Assembly (NCBI RefSeq): GCF_036002945.1
Contig: NZ_CP108529.1
Coordinates: 2,914,001 to 2,978,000 of the forward strand
Reading direction: 5' to 3'
DNA: 64,000 nucleotides
Source of the DNA: Streptomyces sp. NBC_01224
Lineage (GTDB): Bacteria > Actinomycetota > Actinomycetes > Streptomycetales > Streptomycetaceae
Part shown: piece after piece, positions 26,477 to 35,371 of the stretch
How positions within the stretch are numbered: position 1 is the stretch's first letter
Layout of the letters: every line of letters begins with the position of its first letter
Made by a program: the position numbers and the translations under genes
Notes under the pieces: generated by a model
What the model was told of the DNA's origin: nothing
The model's input: the letters and a program-made list of their open reading frames with translations, nothing else
Database searches by the model: none

Positions 26477-27261
26477 CGACGATGGCATCGGTACCCGCGG
26501 TCCTGACCTCCGAGTGGACCAAGATCCGTACGGTTTCGTCGACCGTCTGGACCCTGATCTCCGCGTTCGTCGTCACCGTCGCGATGAGCGCGGCGCTCTG
26601 CGCCCTGATGAACGCCCAGTTCGACGACCTCCCCCCGGCGGAGAGGGTCACCTTCGACCCGACCCTCATCAGCTTCTCCGGCATGGTCCTCGGCCAGCTG
26701 GCCATGGTCGTATTCGGTGTCCTGGTGGTCGGTACGGAGTACAGCTCGGGCATGATCCGCACCTCGCTGGCGGCCGTGCCCCAGCGCGGTTCGTTCCTCT
26801 TCAGCAAGGTCGCGGTGGCCGGTGTGCTGGCCCTGGTGGTCGGTATCGCCACCAGCTTCGTCTCGTTCTTCCTCGGGCAGTCCCTCCTCGGCGACCATCA
26901 CACGGACATCGGTGCGGACAATGTCCTGCGCGCGGTGGTCGGCGGCGGCATCTACATGGGCCTGATCGGGATCTTCTCCATGGGTGTGGCGACGATGCTG
27001 CGCAGCTCCATGCTGTCGCTCGGCATCCTGATGCCGTTCTTCTTCCTGATCTCCCAGATCCTGTCGGCGGTCCCGGGCGCGAAGAAGGTCGCCCGCTACT
27101 TCCCCGACCAGGCCGGATCCAAGATCATGCAGGTTGTTCCGGACGCCATGAACAGCAACCCCGCTCCGTACGGACCGTGGGGCGGGCTCGGCATTCTGGT
27201 CGCTTGGGTGGCGGCCGCGCTGGTAGGCGGCTATCTCGTACTGAAGAAGCGGGACGCATGA
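26473..27261 (+). CDS. ABC-2-type transporter permease (first pair)
   Basis: From the GTG at 26473 the protein has 262 residues (MTTMASVPAVLTSEWTKIRT). It has six hydrophobic segments, starting with VWTLISAFVVTVAMSAALCAL, and the conserved EYSSGMIRTSLAAVPQRG loop characteristic of actinobacterial ABC-2 permeases with an SEWTKIR N-terminus. It pairs with the overlapping upstream ATPase. The SEWTKIR motif recurs in the second permease (28619-29491). Confidence 0.88.
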   Translation: MTTMASVPAVLTSEWTKIRTVSSTVWTLISAFVVTVAMSAALCALMNAQFDDLPPAERVTFDPTLISFSGMVLGQLAMVVFGVLVVGTEYSSGMIRTSLAAVPQRGSFLFSKVAVAGVLALVVGIATSFVSFFLGQSLLGDHHTDIGADNVLRAVVGGGIYMGLIGIFSMGVATMLRSSMLSLGILMPFFFLISQILSAVPGAKKVARYFPDQAGSKIMQVVPDAMNSNPAPYGPWGGLGILVAWVAAALVGGYLVLKKRDA

Positions 27262-27464
27262 CCGGTGGGCGGGACCCATGGCCGGTGGGCGGACGCAAGA
27301 CCTGACCGGCCCGGAAGCACTCCGTCCGCTCTGCCGGGGGGCGATGCGCTCTCGTAACGACTTGGTCGGAACCGTCAAGGCCTGGATATCCTCCTAACTC
27401 TTACGGGGGCGTGCGGCCTGACGGCCTGGGCCCCGACGACAGACGAAGTCGATGGGGCTGGAGC

Positions 27465-28622
27465 ATGATCGAGGCAGTCGGCCTGACCAAGCGCTATGGC
27501 GCGAAGACGGCCGTTTACAACCTTTCCTTCCAGGTGCGGCCGGGGGCCGTCACCGGATTCCTCGGTCCCAATGGGTCGGGCAAGTCCACCACCATGCGCA
27601 TGATGCTGGGCCTGGACCGACCGACTTCCGGCCATGTCACGATCGGCGGCCACCCCTTCCGCAGTCTGCCGAACGCTCCGCGGCAGGTGGGTGCGCTGCT
27701 GGACGCGAAGGCGGTGCACGGCGGGCGCAGCGCCCGTAACCACCTCCTCTCGCTCGCCCAGCTCGCCGGCATCCCGGCCGCCCGGGTCGACGAGGTGCTC
27801 GGTGTCGTCGGTCTCCACGACGTCGCGCGGAAGCGGTCCAGGGGCTTCTCGCTCGGTATGGGCCAGCGGCTCGGCATCGCGGCGGCGCTGCTCGGCGACC
27901 CGCAGGTGCTGCTCTTCGACGAGCCCGTCAACGGACTCGACCCCGAGGGCATCCTCTGGGTCCGCAATCTGATGAAGATGCTGGCGTCGGAGGGCCGTAC
28001 GGTCTTCGTGTCCAGCCATCTGATGAGCGAAATGGCACTCACCGCCGACCACCTGATCGTGATCGGTCGCGGGCAGCTGCTCGCCGACATGAGCGTCAAG
28101 GACTTCATCTCCGCCAATTCGGCCGACTTCGCCCGGGTGCGGGTCGCGGACGGTGCGCAGGAGCAGCGGGAGAAGCTGACCGCCTCGCTCACCGAGGCGG
28201 GCGGCCAGGTCATGTCGGAGCCGGACGGGGCCCTGCGGATCACCGGTCTGCGGCTGCCGCGGATCAGCGATCTGGCACACGAGTCGGACGTCCGGCTGTG
28301 GGAGCTCTCGCCGCACCAGGCCTCGCTCGAGGAGGCATACATGCGGATGACGCAGGGCGCCGTGGACTACCGCTCGACGGTGGACCAGAAGGCCGGGCTG
28401 CAGCAGCCGGTGCACGGCGGGTACGGACAGCAGCCCGGGGCGCCGCAGCCGCCGGTCCCGGAGATGCCGCAGCAGGGCTGGTACGCCCCGCCGCCGCCCG
28501 GACAGAACCCGTACGCGGGAGCTCCGGCGGCACCCGCCGCCGCGGCCCCTGCAACCCCGGCTGCGCCCGCCGCGGCCCCTGCAGACCTGACCAAGCGCGA
28601 GACCAGCGAGGACGCCCGATGA
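27465..28622 (+). CDS. ABC transporter ATP-binding protein (second ABC-2 pair)
   Basis: A 385-residue ATPase (MIEAVGLTKRYGAKTAVYNL) with Walker A LGPNGSGKSTT, signature FSLGMGQRLGIAAAL, Walker B VLLFDEPVNGLDPEG and H-loop SSHLMSEM. It is clearly paralogous to 25442-26476 over the ATPase core. The C-terminal ~85 residues are a Pro/Gln/Ala/Gly-rich low-complexity tail (QQPGAPQPPVPEMPQQGWYA type). The stop overlaps the permease ATG. The 203-bp gap before the gene contains no other gene; GGGGCTGGAG serves as ribosome-binding site. Confidence 0.9.
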   Translation: MIEAVGLTKRYGAKTAVYNLSFQVRPGAVTGFLGPNGSGKSTTMRMMLGLDRPTSGHVTIGGHPFRSLPNAPRQVGALLDAKAVHGGRSARNHLLSLAQLAGIPAARVDEVLGVVGLHDVARKRSRGFSLGMGQRLGIAAALLGDPQVLLFDEPVNGLDPEGILWVRNLMKMLASEGRTVFVSSHLMSEMALTADHLIVIGRGQLLADMSVKDFISANSADFARVRVADGAQEQREKLTASLTEAGGQVMSEPDGALRITGLRLPRISDLAHESDVRLWELSPHQASLEEAYMRMTQGAVDYRSTVDQKAGLQQPVHGGYGQQPGAPQPPVPEMPQQGWYAPPPPGQNPYAGAPAAPAAAAPATPAAPAAAPADLTKRETSEDAR

Positions 28623-29491
28623 CCACACCGCCGACCCCGCAGGCGCCGTACCAGCAGCAGGCCCCGGTCCCCCAGCAGAACTGGCAGGACGCATCGGCCG
28701 GGCTCTACGCCTCACCGATCCCGGTGCGCCGCGCCACCCTCGGCGACGCGCTCGCCTCCGAGTGGACCAAGATCCGTTCGGTGCGCTCCACCATGTGGAC
28801 GCTCGGCGTCATGATCGTGTTGCTCCTCGGCCTCGGACTGCTCGCCGCGATCGCGGTCAATACCTCCGACGCCAACATCGGCGACACCCCGGTGCTCAGC
28901 TTCGGCTTCTTCGGAGTGCTGCTCGGTTCGATCTGTGTGATCACGCTCGGCGTGATGACCACCGCCTCCGAGTACGGCACCGGCATGATCCGTACGACGC
29001 TGACGGCCTGCCCCGACCGTGTGCGGGTACTGACCGCGAAGGCGATCGTCTTCTTCCTGCTCACCTTCGTCATCACGACCGTGACGACCGCGCTGGTCGG
29101 CGCGTTGCAGACGGCCATGCTCGACGGCGAGGCACCCACCGGTGGCGCCTGGCTGCGCGCCACTGTCGGCGTCGGCCTCTACATCGCGACGCTGGGCCTG
29201 CTCTCGCTCGCAGTCGGCGCTCTCATCCGGCACTCCGCGGGTGCGATCACGATCATGATCGGGGTGGTGCTGCTGCCGCTCGTGCTGGCCATGTTCATGT
29301 TCTCGGAGTCGCTCAGCGGCCTGCGGCAGGCGTTCTTCGAGTACTCCATCCCCAGCCAGCTCAGCGCTTTCTACGACACCTCGGTCACCGGGTCCGGGCC
29401 GTCCGGCTGGGATCCGCTGTGGATCATGCTCGGCGTCACGGCCGTGGCCCTGGCCGGTGCCTATGCGTCGCTGGAGAAGCGCGACGTCTGA
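28619..29491 (+). CDS. ABC-2-type transporter permease (second pair)
   Basis: A 290-residue permease. Its first ~40 residues are Pro/Gln-rich (MTTPPTPQAPYQQQAPVPQQ), echoing the tail of its ATPase, and are followed by LASEWTKIRSVRSTMWTLGV and about six membrane segments. The EYGTGMIRTTLTACPDRVRV loop matches the first permease. The start overlaps the ATPase stop by 4 bp. The substrate is unknown; the closeness to scy/filP may be coincidental but recurs as I remember this locus. Confidence 0.88.
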   Translation: MTTPPTPQAPYQQQAPVPQQNWQDASAGLYASPIPVRRATLGDALASEWTKIRSVRSTMWTLGVMIVLLLGLGLLAAIAVNTSDANIGDTPVLSFGFFGVLLGSICVITLGVMTTASEYGTGMIRTTLTACPDRVRVLTAKAIVFFLLTFVITTVTTALVGALQTAMLDGEAPTGGAWLRATVGVGLYIATLGLLSLAVGALIRHSAGAITIMIGVVLLPLVLAMFMFSESLSGLRQAFFEYSIPSQLSAFYDTSVTGSGPSGWDPLWIMLGVTAVALAGAYASLEKRDV

Positions 29492-29526
29492 CCAGCCACC
29501 GGCCGCCGTTCGCCGGCCTCCGGAGC

Positions 29527-29856
29527 TCAGTAGCGAGGCGCGTTCCTGGACCGCTGCACCTGCGTGGTGCGGCGGTCCTTCGCGTTCCAGCAGGCCTTGT
29601 GCCAGTGCCTGCGGTCGTCGATCCCGCCGTACTCGGACCAGGCCACCATGTGTGGGACGCCGGACGGGATCTCCTGGTCGCAGCCGGGGCAGCGGTACCG
29701 CTTGCCGGCCGCGTTCGCGCCGCTCACCGGGCGGACCGACCACTCCTCGCCATGCCACAGTTCGGTGCGCCCGCCGCCGCCGTAGCGGGCCCCCGGCTCC
29801 GCTGCGCTGTCGTGGGGACTCTCGCCGCCTCGGGGGCGGTTGCGGCGCGGGGACAC
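29527..29856 (-). CDS. Small putative zinc-binding protein
   Basis: A 109-residue basic protein from a GTG at 29856, with GAGGTG just upstream. The N-terminal third is disordered (MSPRRNRPRGGESPHDSAAE). The C-terminal part has KRYRCPGCDQEIPSGVPHMV and HWHKACWNAKDRR, i.e. a C-x2-C plus H-x3-C pair that resembles a treble-clef or zinc-ribbon site. I do not recognise a named family; similar short actinobacterial proteins have been annotated ATP/GTP-binding without evidence. It faces the second ABC pair tail to tail. Confidence 0.65.
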   Translation of the reverse strand: MSPRRNRPRGGESPHDSAAEPGARYGGGGRTELWHGEEWSVRPVSGANAAGKRYRCPGCDQEIPSGVPHMVAWSEYGGIDDRRHWHKACWNAKDRRTTQVQRSRNAPRY

Positions 29857-29973
29857 GTGACACCTCACGGGGCAGGCTGGGCAGTTCCCGTCAAGCGTAG
29901 GGCCATTTGGCCGAGCGAGGTGTCCCGCACCGCACAGGACGGCGTCCCGGACGGGGTGAGTTACCGGAAAATC

Positions 29974-30024
29974 GCAACAACTTGCCCCCGGACCGTGCCT
30001 TTGGCACGTGTCAGACGTTGTTGC
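29974..30024 (+). promoter_or_regulatory. Nested stem-loop in the leader of the LLM oxidoreductase gene
   Basis: GCAACAAC (29974-29981) pairs with GTTGTTGC (30017-30024), enclosing an inner hairpin CGTGCC-TTT-GGCACG (29994-30008). It ends 43 bp before the ATG and 28 bp before the AAGGAGG ribosome-binding site. It may be a terminator-like element for upstream transcripts or part of the leader; nothing else is seen in the 210 bp before the gene. Confidence 0.35.
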
Positions 30025-30066
30025 CAGTAGGGGAGAGCCGCGTCGGCCGCAAGGAGGTAATTGGCG

Positions 30067-31110
30067 ATGCGTGTGGGAACGTTCGTACTGGCAGCCCAGT
30101 TTCCGGGACAGGGGCCGGGGGAAGCGCTGCATCGCGCGATCCGGTCCACCGAGGTCGCGGAGGAATCCGGGCTCGACTCGGTCTGGCTGGCAGAACATCA
30201 TTTCGTGCCGTACGGGGTCTGCCCGTCCGCCGTCACCTTGGCCGCGCTGCTGCTCGGCCGCACCCGGAGAATCCGGGTGGGTACGGCTGTGAGCGTGCTG
30301 CCGACCCAGCACCCGGTCGCGCTGGGCGAACAGGCCGCGCTGCTCCATCTCACCAGCGGCGGCAGATTCACGCTCGGCGTCGGCCGGGGCGGCCCCTGGG
30401 TGGATCTGGAGGTGTTCGGAGGGGGCCTGGAGGCGTACGAGAAGGGCTTCCCGGAGTCCCTGGAGCTGCTGCTCGACTGGCTGGGCAAACCTCGCGTGGC
30501 GGGGAGCGGGGAGCGGTACGGCTTCCGCGAGGTGGCGGTGGTCCCCCGGGCCGACGAGCTGCTCGACGTGGCCGGCGGCGAGAGCCCCGGCGGTCCCGAG
30601 GTGATCGTCGCGTGCACCTCGCCGAAGACGGTGAAGCTCGCCGCACAGAACGGTCTGCCGATGCTGCTCGGTATGCACTGCGGCGATGAGGAGAAGGCCG
30701 AGATGGTCGCCCTGTGGCGCTCCGCCGCCCTCGCCGCCGGCCACTCGCCCGAGAGCGTCCGGGAGACCGGACATGTGTCCGCAGGGGTGGCCCAGATCGC
30801 CGACCGTGCCGAGGACGCCGTGGAGACGCTCGTGAAGGCGATGCCGGGCTGGCTGCGACAGGGCCTGGACGCCCATGTGACGGTCGACGGCCGGCACCGG
30901 GTGATGCGCGACCCGGTCGCCTATACGGAGCTGCTGTGCGGCCTTCATCCGGTGGGCCCGCCCCGGCTCGCGGCCGACCGGCTCGCCGCCACCGCCGAGC
31001 GGACAGGCATCACCCGCTTCGCGCTCCTGGTGGAGGGTTCGGGAGATCTGGCGGCCACGGAGGAGAACGTAACGCGGCTGGGCACTGAAGTACTGCCGCT
31101 GCTCTCATAA
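30067..31110 (+). CDS. LLM-class (luciferase-like) flavin-dependent oxidoreductase
   Basis: A 347-residue TIM-barrel flavoenzyme beginning MRVGTFVLAAQFPGQGPGEA. Family motifs are SVWLAEHHFVPYG (the E-H-H of luciferase-like monooxygenases), RIRVGTAVSVLPTQHPVALG and FTLGVGRGGP. It would use reduced FMN or F420; the sequence does not decide which. AAGGAGG lies 9 bases before the ATG; an in-frame TTG two codons earlier is too close to it. No neighbouring gene indicates a substrate. Confidence 0.85.
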   Translation: MRVGTFVLAAQFPGQGPGEALHRAIRSTEVAEESGLDSVWLAEHHFVPYGVCPSAVTLAALLLGRTRRIRVGTAVSVLPTQHPVALGEQAALLHLTSGGRFTLGVGRGGPWVDLEVFGGGLEAYEKGFPESLELLLDWLGKPRVAGSGERYGFREVAVVPRADELLDVAGGESPGGPEVIVACTSPKTVKLAAQNGLPMLLGMHCGDEEKAEMVALWRSAALAAGHSPESVRETGHVSAGVAQIADRAEDAVETLVKAMPGWLRQGLDAHVTVDGRHRVMRDPVAYTELLCGLHPVGPPRLAADRLAATAERTGITRFALLVEGSGDLAATEENVTRLGTEVLPLLS

Positions 31111-31187
31111 ACAGTCGTAAGAGGTACGGGGGCTGCCGCCCCGGAGCCAGTTGCACCTCCCGCGGCCCGGAACGGCAGCAGAAGCGT

Positions 31188-31580
31188 TTAGCAGTCCCGT
31201 AGTTCGGGCGACTGATTGAGCAACTGGCCCCTCACCGAGGTGAAGCGGGCCAGGCGCTCGTCGACCGAGGCGTCCAGCGGGAACACCGCGACGCGGTGGC
31301 AGTTCTGGAATGCCAGACGCACCCCGAAGTGCCGCTGCAGAGCGCCACGTATCGCATCACTCGCGAGCGCGCGCAGCAGCTGACCACGTGCCTGCTCGTC
31401 CGGCGGGGGCGTCTGGTTGTCGGCGAACTCTCCGCCGTCGACCTTCAGCTGAGCCACCAGAGAGCTGATCATCTCCCATGCGAAGGGCAGGGAGGTCCGG
31501 ACGCAGTCGACGAAGTCGGCTTCGTCGACCTCGCCTCGCTCGGCCTGTTCCAACAGCGCCGGTGAGACGTCGAGCGACAT
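31188..31580 (-). CDS. SCO5389-family conserved hypothetical protein
   Basis: A 130-residue acidic protein (MSLDVSPALLEQAERGEVDE) with GAGAGGAGAA as ribosome-binding site. It contains DFVDCVRTSLPFAWEMISSL and FGVRLAFQNCHRVAVFPLDA. No catalytic motif, signal peptide or membrane segment is visible. It looks like the Streptomyces-conserved protein named after SCO5389 of S. coelicolor, whose function is unknown. It is encoded on the strand opposite to both flanking genes, with its start 263 bp from that of nucS. Confidence 0.7.
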   Translation of the reverse strand: MSLDVSPALLEQAERGEVDEADFVDCVRTSLPFAWEMISSLVAQLKVDGGEFADNQTPPPDEQARGQLLRALASDAIRGALQRHFGVRLAFQNCHRVAVFPLDASVDERLARFTSVRGQLLNQSPELRDC

Positions 31581-31843
31581 GGGTTCTCCTCTCGCGACCC
31601 CGACGCCGGGCCGGGGCCTTACGGGCAGGGAAGGAGGACGGCGACGCAGCGTGCACAGACGGCGACCTCCTGCTTCCACCGTAAGGGTGCAGTCCTGGCC
31701 GCACCAGGAGATTGGGAACACAACCGGCCAATAACGAAGGGGAGCAAAGAGGGGCAAGCCCCTGGGGCCCCGGTCCGGGGCGCAGAGCGGGCGGCGGAGG
31801 GAGAATCGCGTGGAGCCCCCGTCGTCGAGTAGCGTTGCCGACC

Positions 31844-32515
31844 ATGCGTCTCGTCATCGCCCGCTGCTCCGTGGACTACGCCGGCCGGCTCACGGCCCAC
31901 CTGCCCTCCGCTCCCCGTCTGATCCTGGTGAAGGCGGACGGGAGCGTATCGATCCACGCCGACGACAGGGCGTACAAGCCCCTCAACTGGATGTCACCGC
32001 CCTGCACCCTCAAGGAGGGCGCCGACGACACCGCGGGCGTCTGGACCGTGGTCAACAAAGCGGGCGAGAAACTGATCATCACGATGGAGGAAATCCTCCA
32101 TGACTCGTCCCATGAGCTGGGTGTCGACCCGGGCCTCATCAAGGACGGCGTCGAAGCACATCTGCAGGAACTCCTCGCTGACCGGATCGAGACACTCGGC
32201 GAGGGCTACACCCTGATCCGCCGTGAGTACTTCACCGCCATCGGACCGGTCGACATCCTGTGCCGGGACGCCGACGGCCGGACCGTGGCCGTGGAGCTGA
32301 AGCGGCGCGGCGACATCGACGGCGTGGAGCAGCTGACCCGCTATCTGGAGCTGCTCAACCGCGATCCCCACCTCGCCCCCGTGAAGGGCATTTTCGCGGC
32401 GCAGGAGATCAAGCCGCAGGCGCGAGTGCTGGCGACGGACCGCGGCATCGACTGTGTGGTCCTCGACTACGACGCGCTGCGCGGCATCGAGGACGACAAG
32501 CTGCGCCTGTTCTGA
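31844..32515 (+). CDS. nucS: Mismatch-specific endonuclease NucS (EndoMS)
   Basis: A 223-residue protein beginning [20 protein letters not shown]. The N-terminal half is the dimerisation and DNA-binding domain; the C-terminal nuclease has [20 protein letters not shown], the D-x(n)-E-x-K active site, then [12 protein letters not shown]. NucS performs the non-canonical mismatch repair of actinobacteria, which lack MutS/MutL. The protein ends in [10 protein letters not shown]; a C-terminal D-x-x-L-R-L-F of this kind is the known beta-clamp-binding motif of actinobacterial NucS. The first in-frame ATG of the family is used. Confidence 0.93.
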   Translation: MRLVIARCSVDYAGRLTAHLPSAPRLILVKADGSVSIHADDRAYKPLNWMSPPCTLKEGADDTAGVWTVVNKAGEKLIITMEEILHDSSHELGVDPGLIKDGVEAHLQELLADRIETLGEGYTLIRREYFTAIGPVDILCRDADGRTVAVELKRRGDIDGVEQLTRYLELLNRDPHLAPVKGIFAAQEIKPQARVLATDRGIDCVVLDYDALRGIEDDKLRLF

Positions 32516-32521
32516 CGTTCC

Positions 32522-32558
32522 GCGGACGCCGGACGTGCATGGCCCGTCCGGCGTCCGC
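32522..32558. terminator. Bidirectional hairpin terminator between nucS and the P-loop gene
   Basis: Perfect 14-bp arms GCGGACGCCGGACG and CGTCCGGCGTCCGC with a 9-nt loop fill the gap between the two convergent stop codons (32515 and 32569). Confidence 0.75.
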
Positions 32559-32568
32559 AGAGCTCGGC

Positions 32569-35121
32569 TCAGGCCACGGTCGGACTGCTGTCCGCACTGG
32601 CCGCCGCTGACGACGAAGAAGAAGGCCCGCTCGCCGAGTCCGAGGTGTTCGGCGACGTCGGCGGGGTCTCGGTCGCCGAGTCCGTCGGGTCCGGGGAGTC
32701 GGTCTCCGTCGGAGTCGGGCTCGGGCTGCTCGACTTCGTCGGCGTGGACGACTTCGTCGGGCTGGACGACTTGGTCGGCTTGCCCGACGACGGCTTGTCG
32801 CTGGACGGTGTCTCCGACGACGGGGTGTCGCCCGGCCCCGTCGAGTCCGTGGACGGCGTACCGCTCACGCCAGGCGTGGCCTGGCTGCCCGACGGACCCG
32901 GCCTCACCGCGCTGCCGCTGGACGCCGTGTCTCCGGGGGTCGAGCCGTCCGTCGGTCTGTCGGCCGGGCCTCCGTCCCCGCTGTCGTCCTGGCCCGCCGA
33001 CCGCTCGGTCGTGACACCCGGATTCCCCTGGGCGTCGCCTGACGGCATCCCCAGCACCACCACCGTGCCGAGCACACCGGCCAGGAGGACGCCCACGCCC
33101 ACCCCGACCAGATTGCGCCGGGCCCCGCCCAGCGCTCCGAAACGGCCTCCCCGCGCGCCTGAGGCGGCTGCGGGGGCGCTCTGCCGGGACATCACCGCGG
33201 TGGCGTCCCCGTACGGCCGTGACAACGTCTGCGTCACAGCTGCCGTCGGACCGACGGGCGGCGGCACCGGCTCCTCGTACCGCGCGGCCGGCGCGTCATC
33301 GCCCACCGGGACAGGTCCGCCGGGCAGCGGCCCGCCGGAGCGGTCCTCGACCAGGGCGAGCGCGCGTCGTCCGGCCACCGCGCCGGACTTGTCGGCGAGC
33401 GCCCCACGCATGCTGATCGAGGTCTCCAGCTCCGCCCTGGCCCGGTCCGGATTGCCGGTGCAGAGTGCGAGGACGCCCAACTCATGGTGGAAGTACGCCT
33501 CTTCGGCGACCTCTCCGGCGATCCTGGCCGCCTCCTGGCCGATCCGCAGGGCCTTCTCCCAGGCGCCCCAGTGCAGTCCTGCCGCGAAGGCCGGGGAGGC
33601 GCTGCGGGCCAGCAGCACGGCCACGCTGGTCTGCCCCGCCCCGTCGCCGGGGACGAGCTGCGCCATCGCCGCGACGACCGCGTCGGCCTCGGCGGTCGCC
33701 CGTGCGGGGGTGACCGAGGGGTGCCCGGCCCACCATGCGTAGTGCTGGGCCGCCGTCCGGGCCCGGTCGATGCTGTCCTCGCCGTATCCGGCGGCCTCCA
33801 GCTGGGCGAGGACTCCGGCGGCCAGCCGGTAGCGGGGACCGGCCGGGGAGAGCAGTCCGCAGCCGGCCAGTTCACCGAGCGCGGCGTCGGCATGGGTGTC
33901 CCCGACGAGCGCCGGCAGATGCGCCTGGTGCGGCACCTCGCCGCCGAGCGCGACCGCGAATCGCAGGGTGTCGCGGGCGGGCCCGCTCAGCCGTGAGGCG
34001 AGCAGTGCGGCGGGCGCCGCGCCCTCGCCGAGGCTGGGCAGCGGTATGTGGACGCCGTCGACGTCCACGTCGTGCCCGAAGGGTGCGTCGAGGGACCTGC
34101 CGTCGAGGCCGCCGTACGCGTCGGGGTCGGTGCGCAGCATGTCGCGCTGGCGCAGCAGGGCGCCCGCCTGGACGAAGCGCAGCGGCAGCCCCTCGGACTC
34201 GAACCAGAGGTCTCCCGCCCAGTTCGCCTCCTCCTCGGTGAGCGGACGCTCCACGACCCGCTCCAGCAGGTCGACCGAGGAGCTGCGGCCGAGGCCCGCG
34301 AGGAAGACCTCTTCGAGGTGCGAGTCCGGGGTGGGTGCGGCGACATCCGGAGTCGTCGCGAACAGGAAGGCGCACTCCGGAGTGGCGTCGAGCAGCTCCT
34401 CCAGCGCGGCCTCGCCGAATTCCAGGTCGTCGAGTACGACGACGGCACCGATGCTCCGGACCTTTTCGAGGAGACCGGCGCGGTCGGGCCGGTGCAGCCG
34501 CGCGTCATGGACGGCCTCGAAGAGCCCGTACAGCAGGTCGGTGACGGTCCGCTTGTAGCCGGAGAGCCGTACGACTCCGTCCGGTGCGAGGTCCGCGCAG
34601 TCGGCGGCGACGGCGTTCAGCAGTGCCGTACGGCCGGATCCGGCCGGTCCGGTGAGCCGCACCGAGTGGCCGCGGGCCAGCAGGCGTGCCAGCCGTTCGC
34701 GCTCTTGCGCACGCTCCAGGAGGGGCAGCTGGGGGGCGGGCGGCCCCGGCGGCACGGGCGGTGCGGTGGCGCGTTCGCGGTCGGCACGCTCGGCCGCGGT
34801 GCGCCGGACCGGCGGATCGGGCTGCTCCCCCGGCGGGCACAGCTCGACCTCGCTGCCGTCGACCGGGTTGATGGTGAGGAGGTAGTCACCCGATATGAGC
34901 CGGACCACGCGTGCCTGTTGTGGCGTTTGCTGGCCGAATTCCGGAGTAATGGGGCCTCCCCTGCTCGAGCGGAGCTGAGAGCTCGGGATGGGGTCTCCCC
35001 TGCTCGAACGGAGCTGAGAGCTTGGGGAAGGATCGCTGGACGGCCGTCGCCGGCCGGTTCCCTCACCGAAGCTGTCGTTGTCCCTGCCGTACTCTTCCGG
35101 CCCCCGGTGTGTCGGGTCCAT
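32569..35121 (-). CDS. Membrane-anchored P-loop ATPase-like protein with Ser/Thr/Pro tail
   Basis: An 850-residue protein from the ATG at 35121 (MDPTHRGPEEYGRDNDSFGE). A disordered N-terminal ~135 residues include two 13-residue repeats (34-46 and 47-59). The STAND/LuxR-type nucleotide-binding region has Walker A GPAGSGRT (158-165), where Arg164 replaces the usual Lys, and Walker B AVVVLDD (226-232). Helical, TPR-like segments follow to ~590. A single hydrophobic helix lies at about 670-692, and the last 158 residues are low-complexity Ser/Thr/Pro/Asp (PTKSSSPTKSSTPTKSS type). Topology would place the P-loop part inside and the tail outside. Function is unknown; signalling or scaffold roles are conceivable. 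Confidence 0.75.
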   Translation of the reverse strand: MDPTHRGPEEYGRDNDSFGEGTGRRRPSSDPSPSSQLRSSRGDPIPSSQLRSSRGGPITPEFGQQTPQQARVVRLISGDYLLTINPVDGSEVELCPPGEQPDPPVRRTAAERADRERATAPPVPPGPPAPQLPLLERAQERERLARLLARGHSVRLTGPAGSGRTALLNAVAADCADLAPDGVVRLSGYKRTVTDLLYGLFEAVHDARLHRPDRAGLLEKVRSIGAVVVLDDLEFGEAALEELLDATPECAFLFATTPDVAAPTPDSHLEEVFLAGLGRSSSVDLLERVVERPLTEEEANWAGDLWFESEGLPLRFVQAGALLRQRDMLRTDPDAYGGLDGRSLDAPFGHDVDVDGVHIPLPSLGEGAAPAALLASRLSGPARDTLRFAVALGGEVPHQAHLPALVGDTHADAALGELAGCGLLSPAGPRYRLAAGVLAQLEAAGYGEDSIDRARTAAQHYAWWAGHPSVTPARATAEADAVVAAMAQLVPGDGAGQTSVAVLLARSASPAFAAGLHWGAWEKALRIGQEAARIAGEVAEEAYFHHELGVLALCTGNPDRARAELETSISMRGALADKSGAVAGRRALALVEDRSGGPLPGGPVPVGDDAPAARYEEPVPPPVGPTAAVTQTLSRPYGDATAVMSRQSAPAAASGARGGRFGALGGARRNLVGVGVGVLLAGVLGTVVVLGMPSGDAQGNPGVTTERSAGQDDSGDGGPADRPTDGSTPGDTASSGSAVRPGPSGSQATPGVSGTPSTDSTGPGDTPSSETPSSDKPSSGKPTKSSSPTKSSTPTKSSSPSPTPTETDSPDPTDSATETPPTSPNTSDSASGPSSSSSAAASADSSPTVA
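34950..35027. repeat. Two tandem 39-bp units inside a coding region
   Basis: Units 34950-34988 and 34989-35027 share nearly the whole sequence, including CTCCCCTGCTCGA and CGGAGCTGAGAGCT. The 39-bp period equals 13 codons, so the reading frame is kept (SSQLRSSRGDPIP and SSQLRSSRGGPIT). From memory, related hairpin-forming units (GCTCGAG next to GAGCT-GAG-AGCTC) are common between Streptomyces genes; finding them in a gene suggests insertion of an intergenic repeat. Confidence 0.7.
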
Positions 35122-35371
35122 CGCCAAAGCCCCCAGACGCGTCGCGCACGATTGCCCCCTCCCGGCCTCGCACGCCCCGCTGTCGCTTCTGGTCCGGTGT
35201 CCGCCTGGTGGGTTCGTCAATCGGCGGACGGCCGAACCCTAGACCGTCGCACAGTGTCCGCGCACAGTCGGGGGGCCGCGCCGTCCGAAGCGCACTTTCT
35301 CGTGCGGATTGTGCACCTTCGGCCGTGCCGCACGGTCAAGACCCGTCCACCGGGTCGGGGCCGGACAGCCC

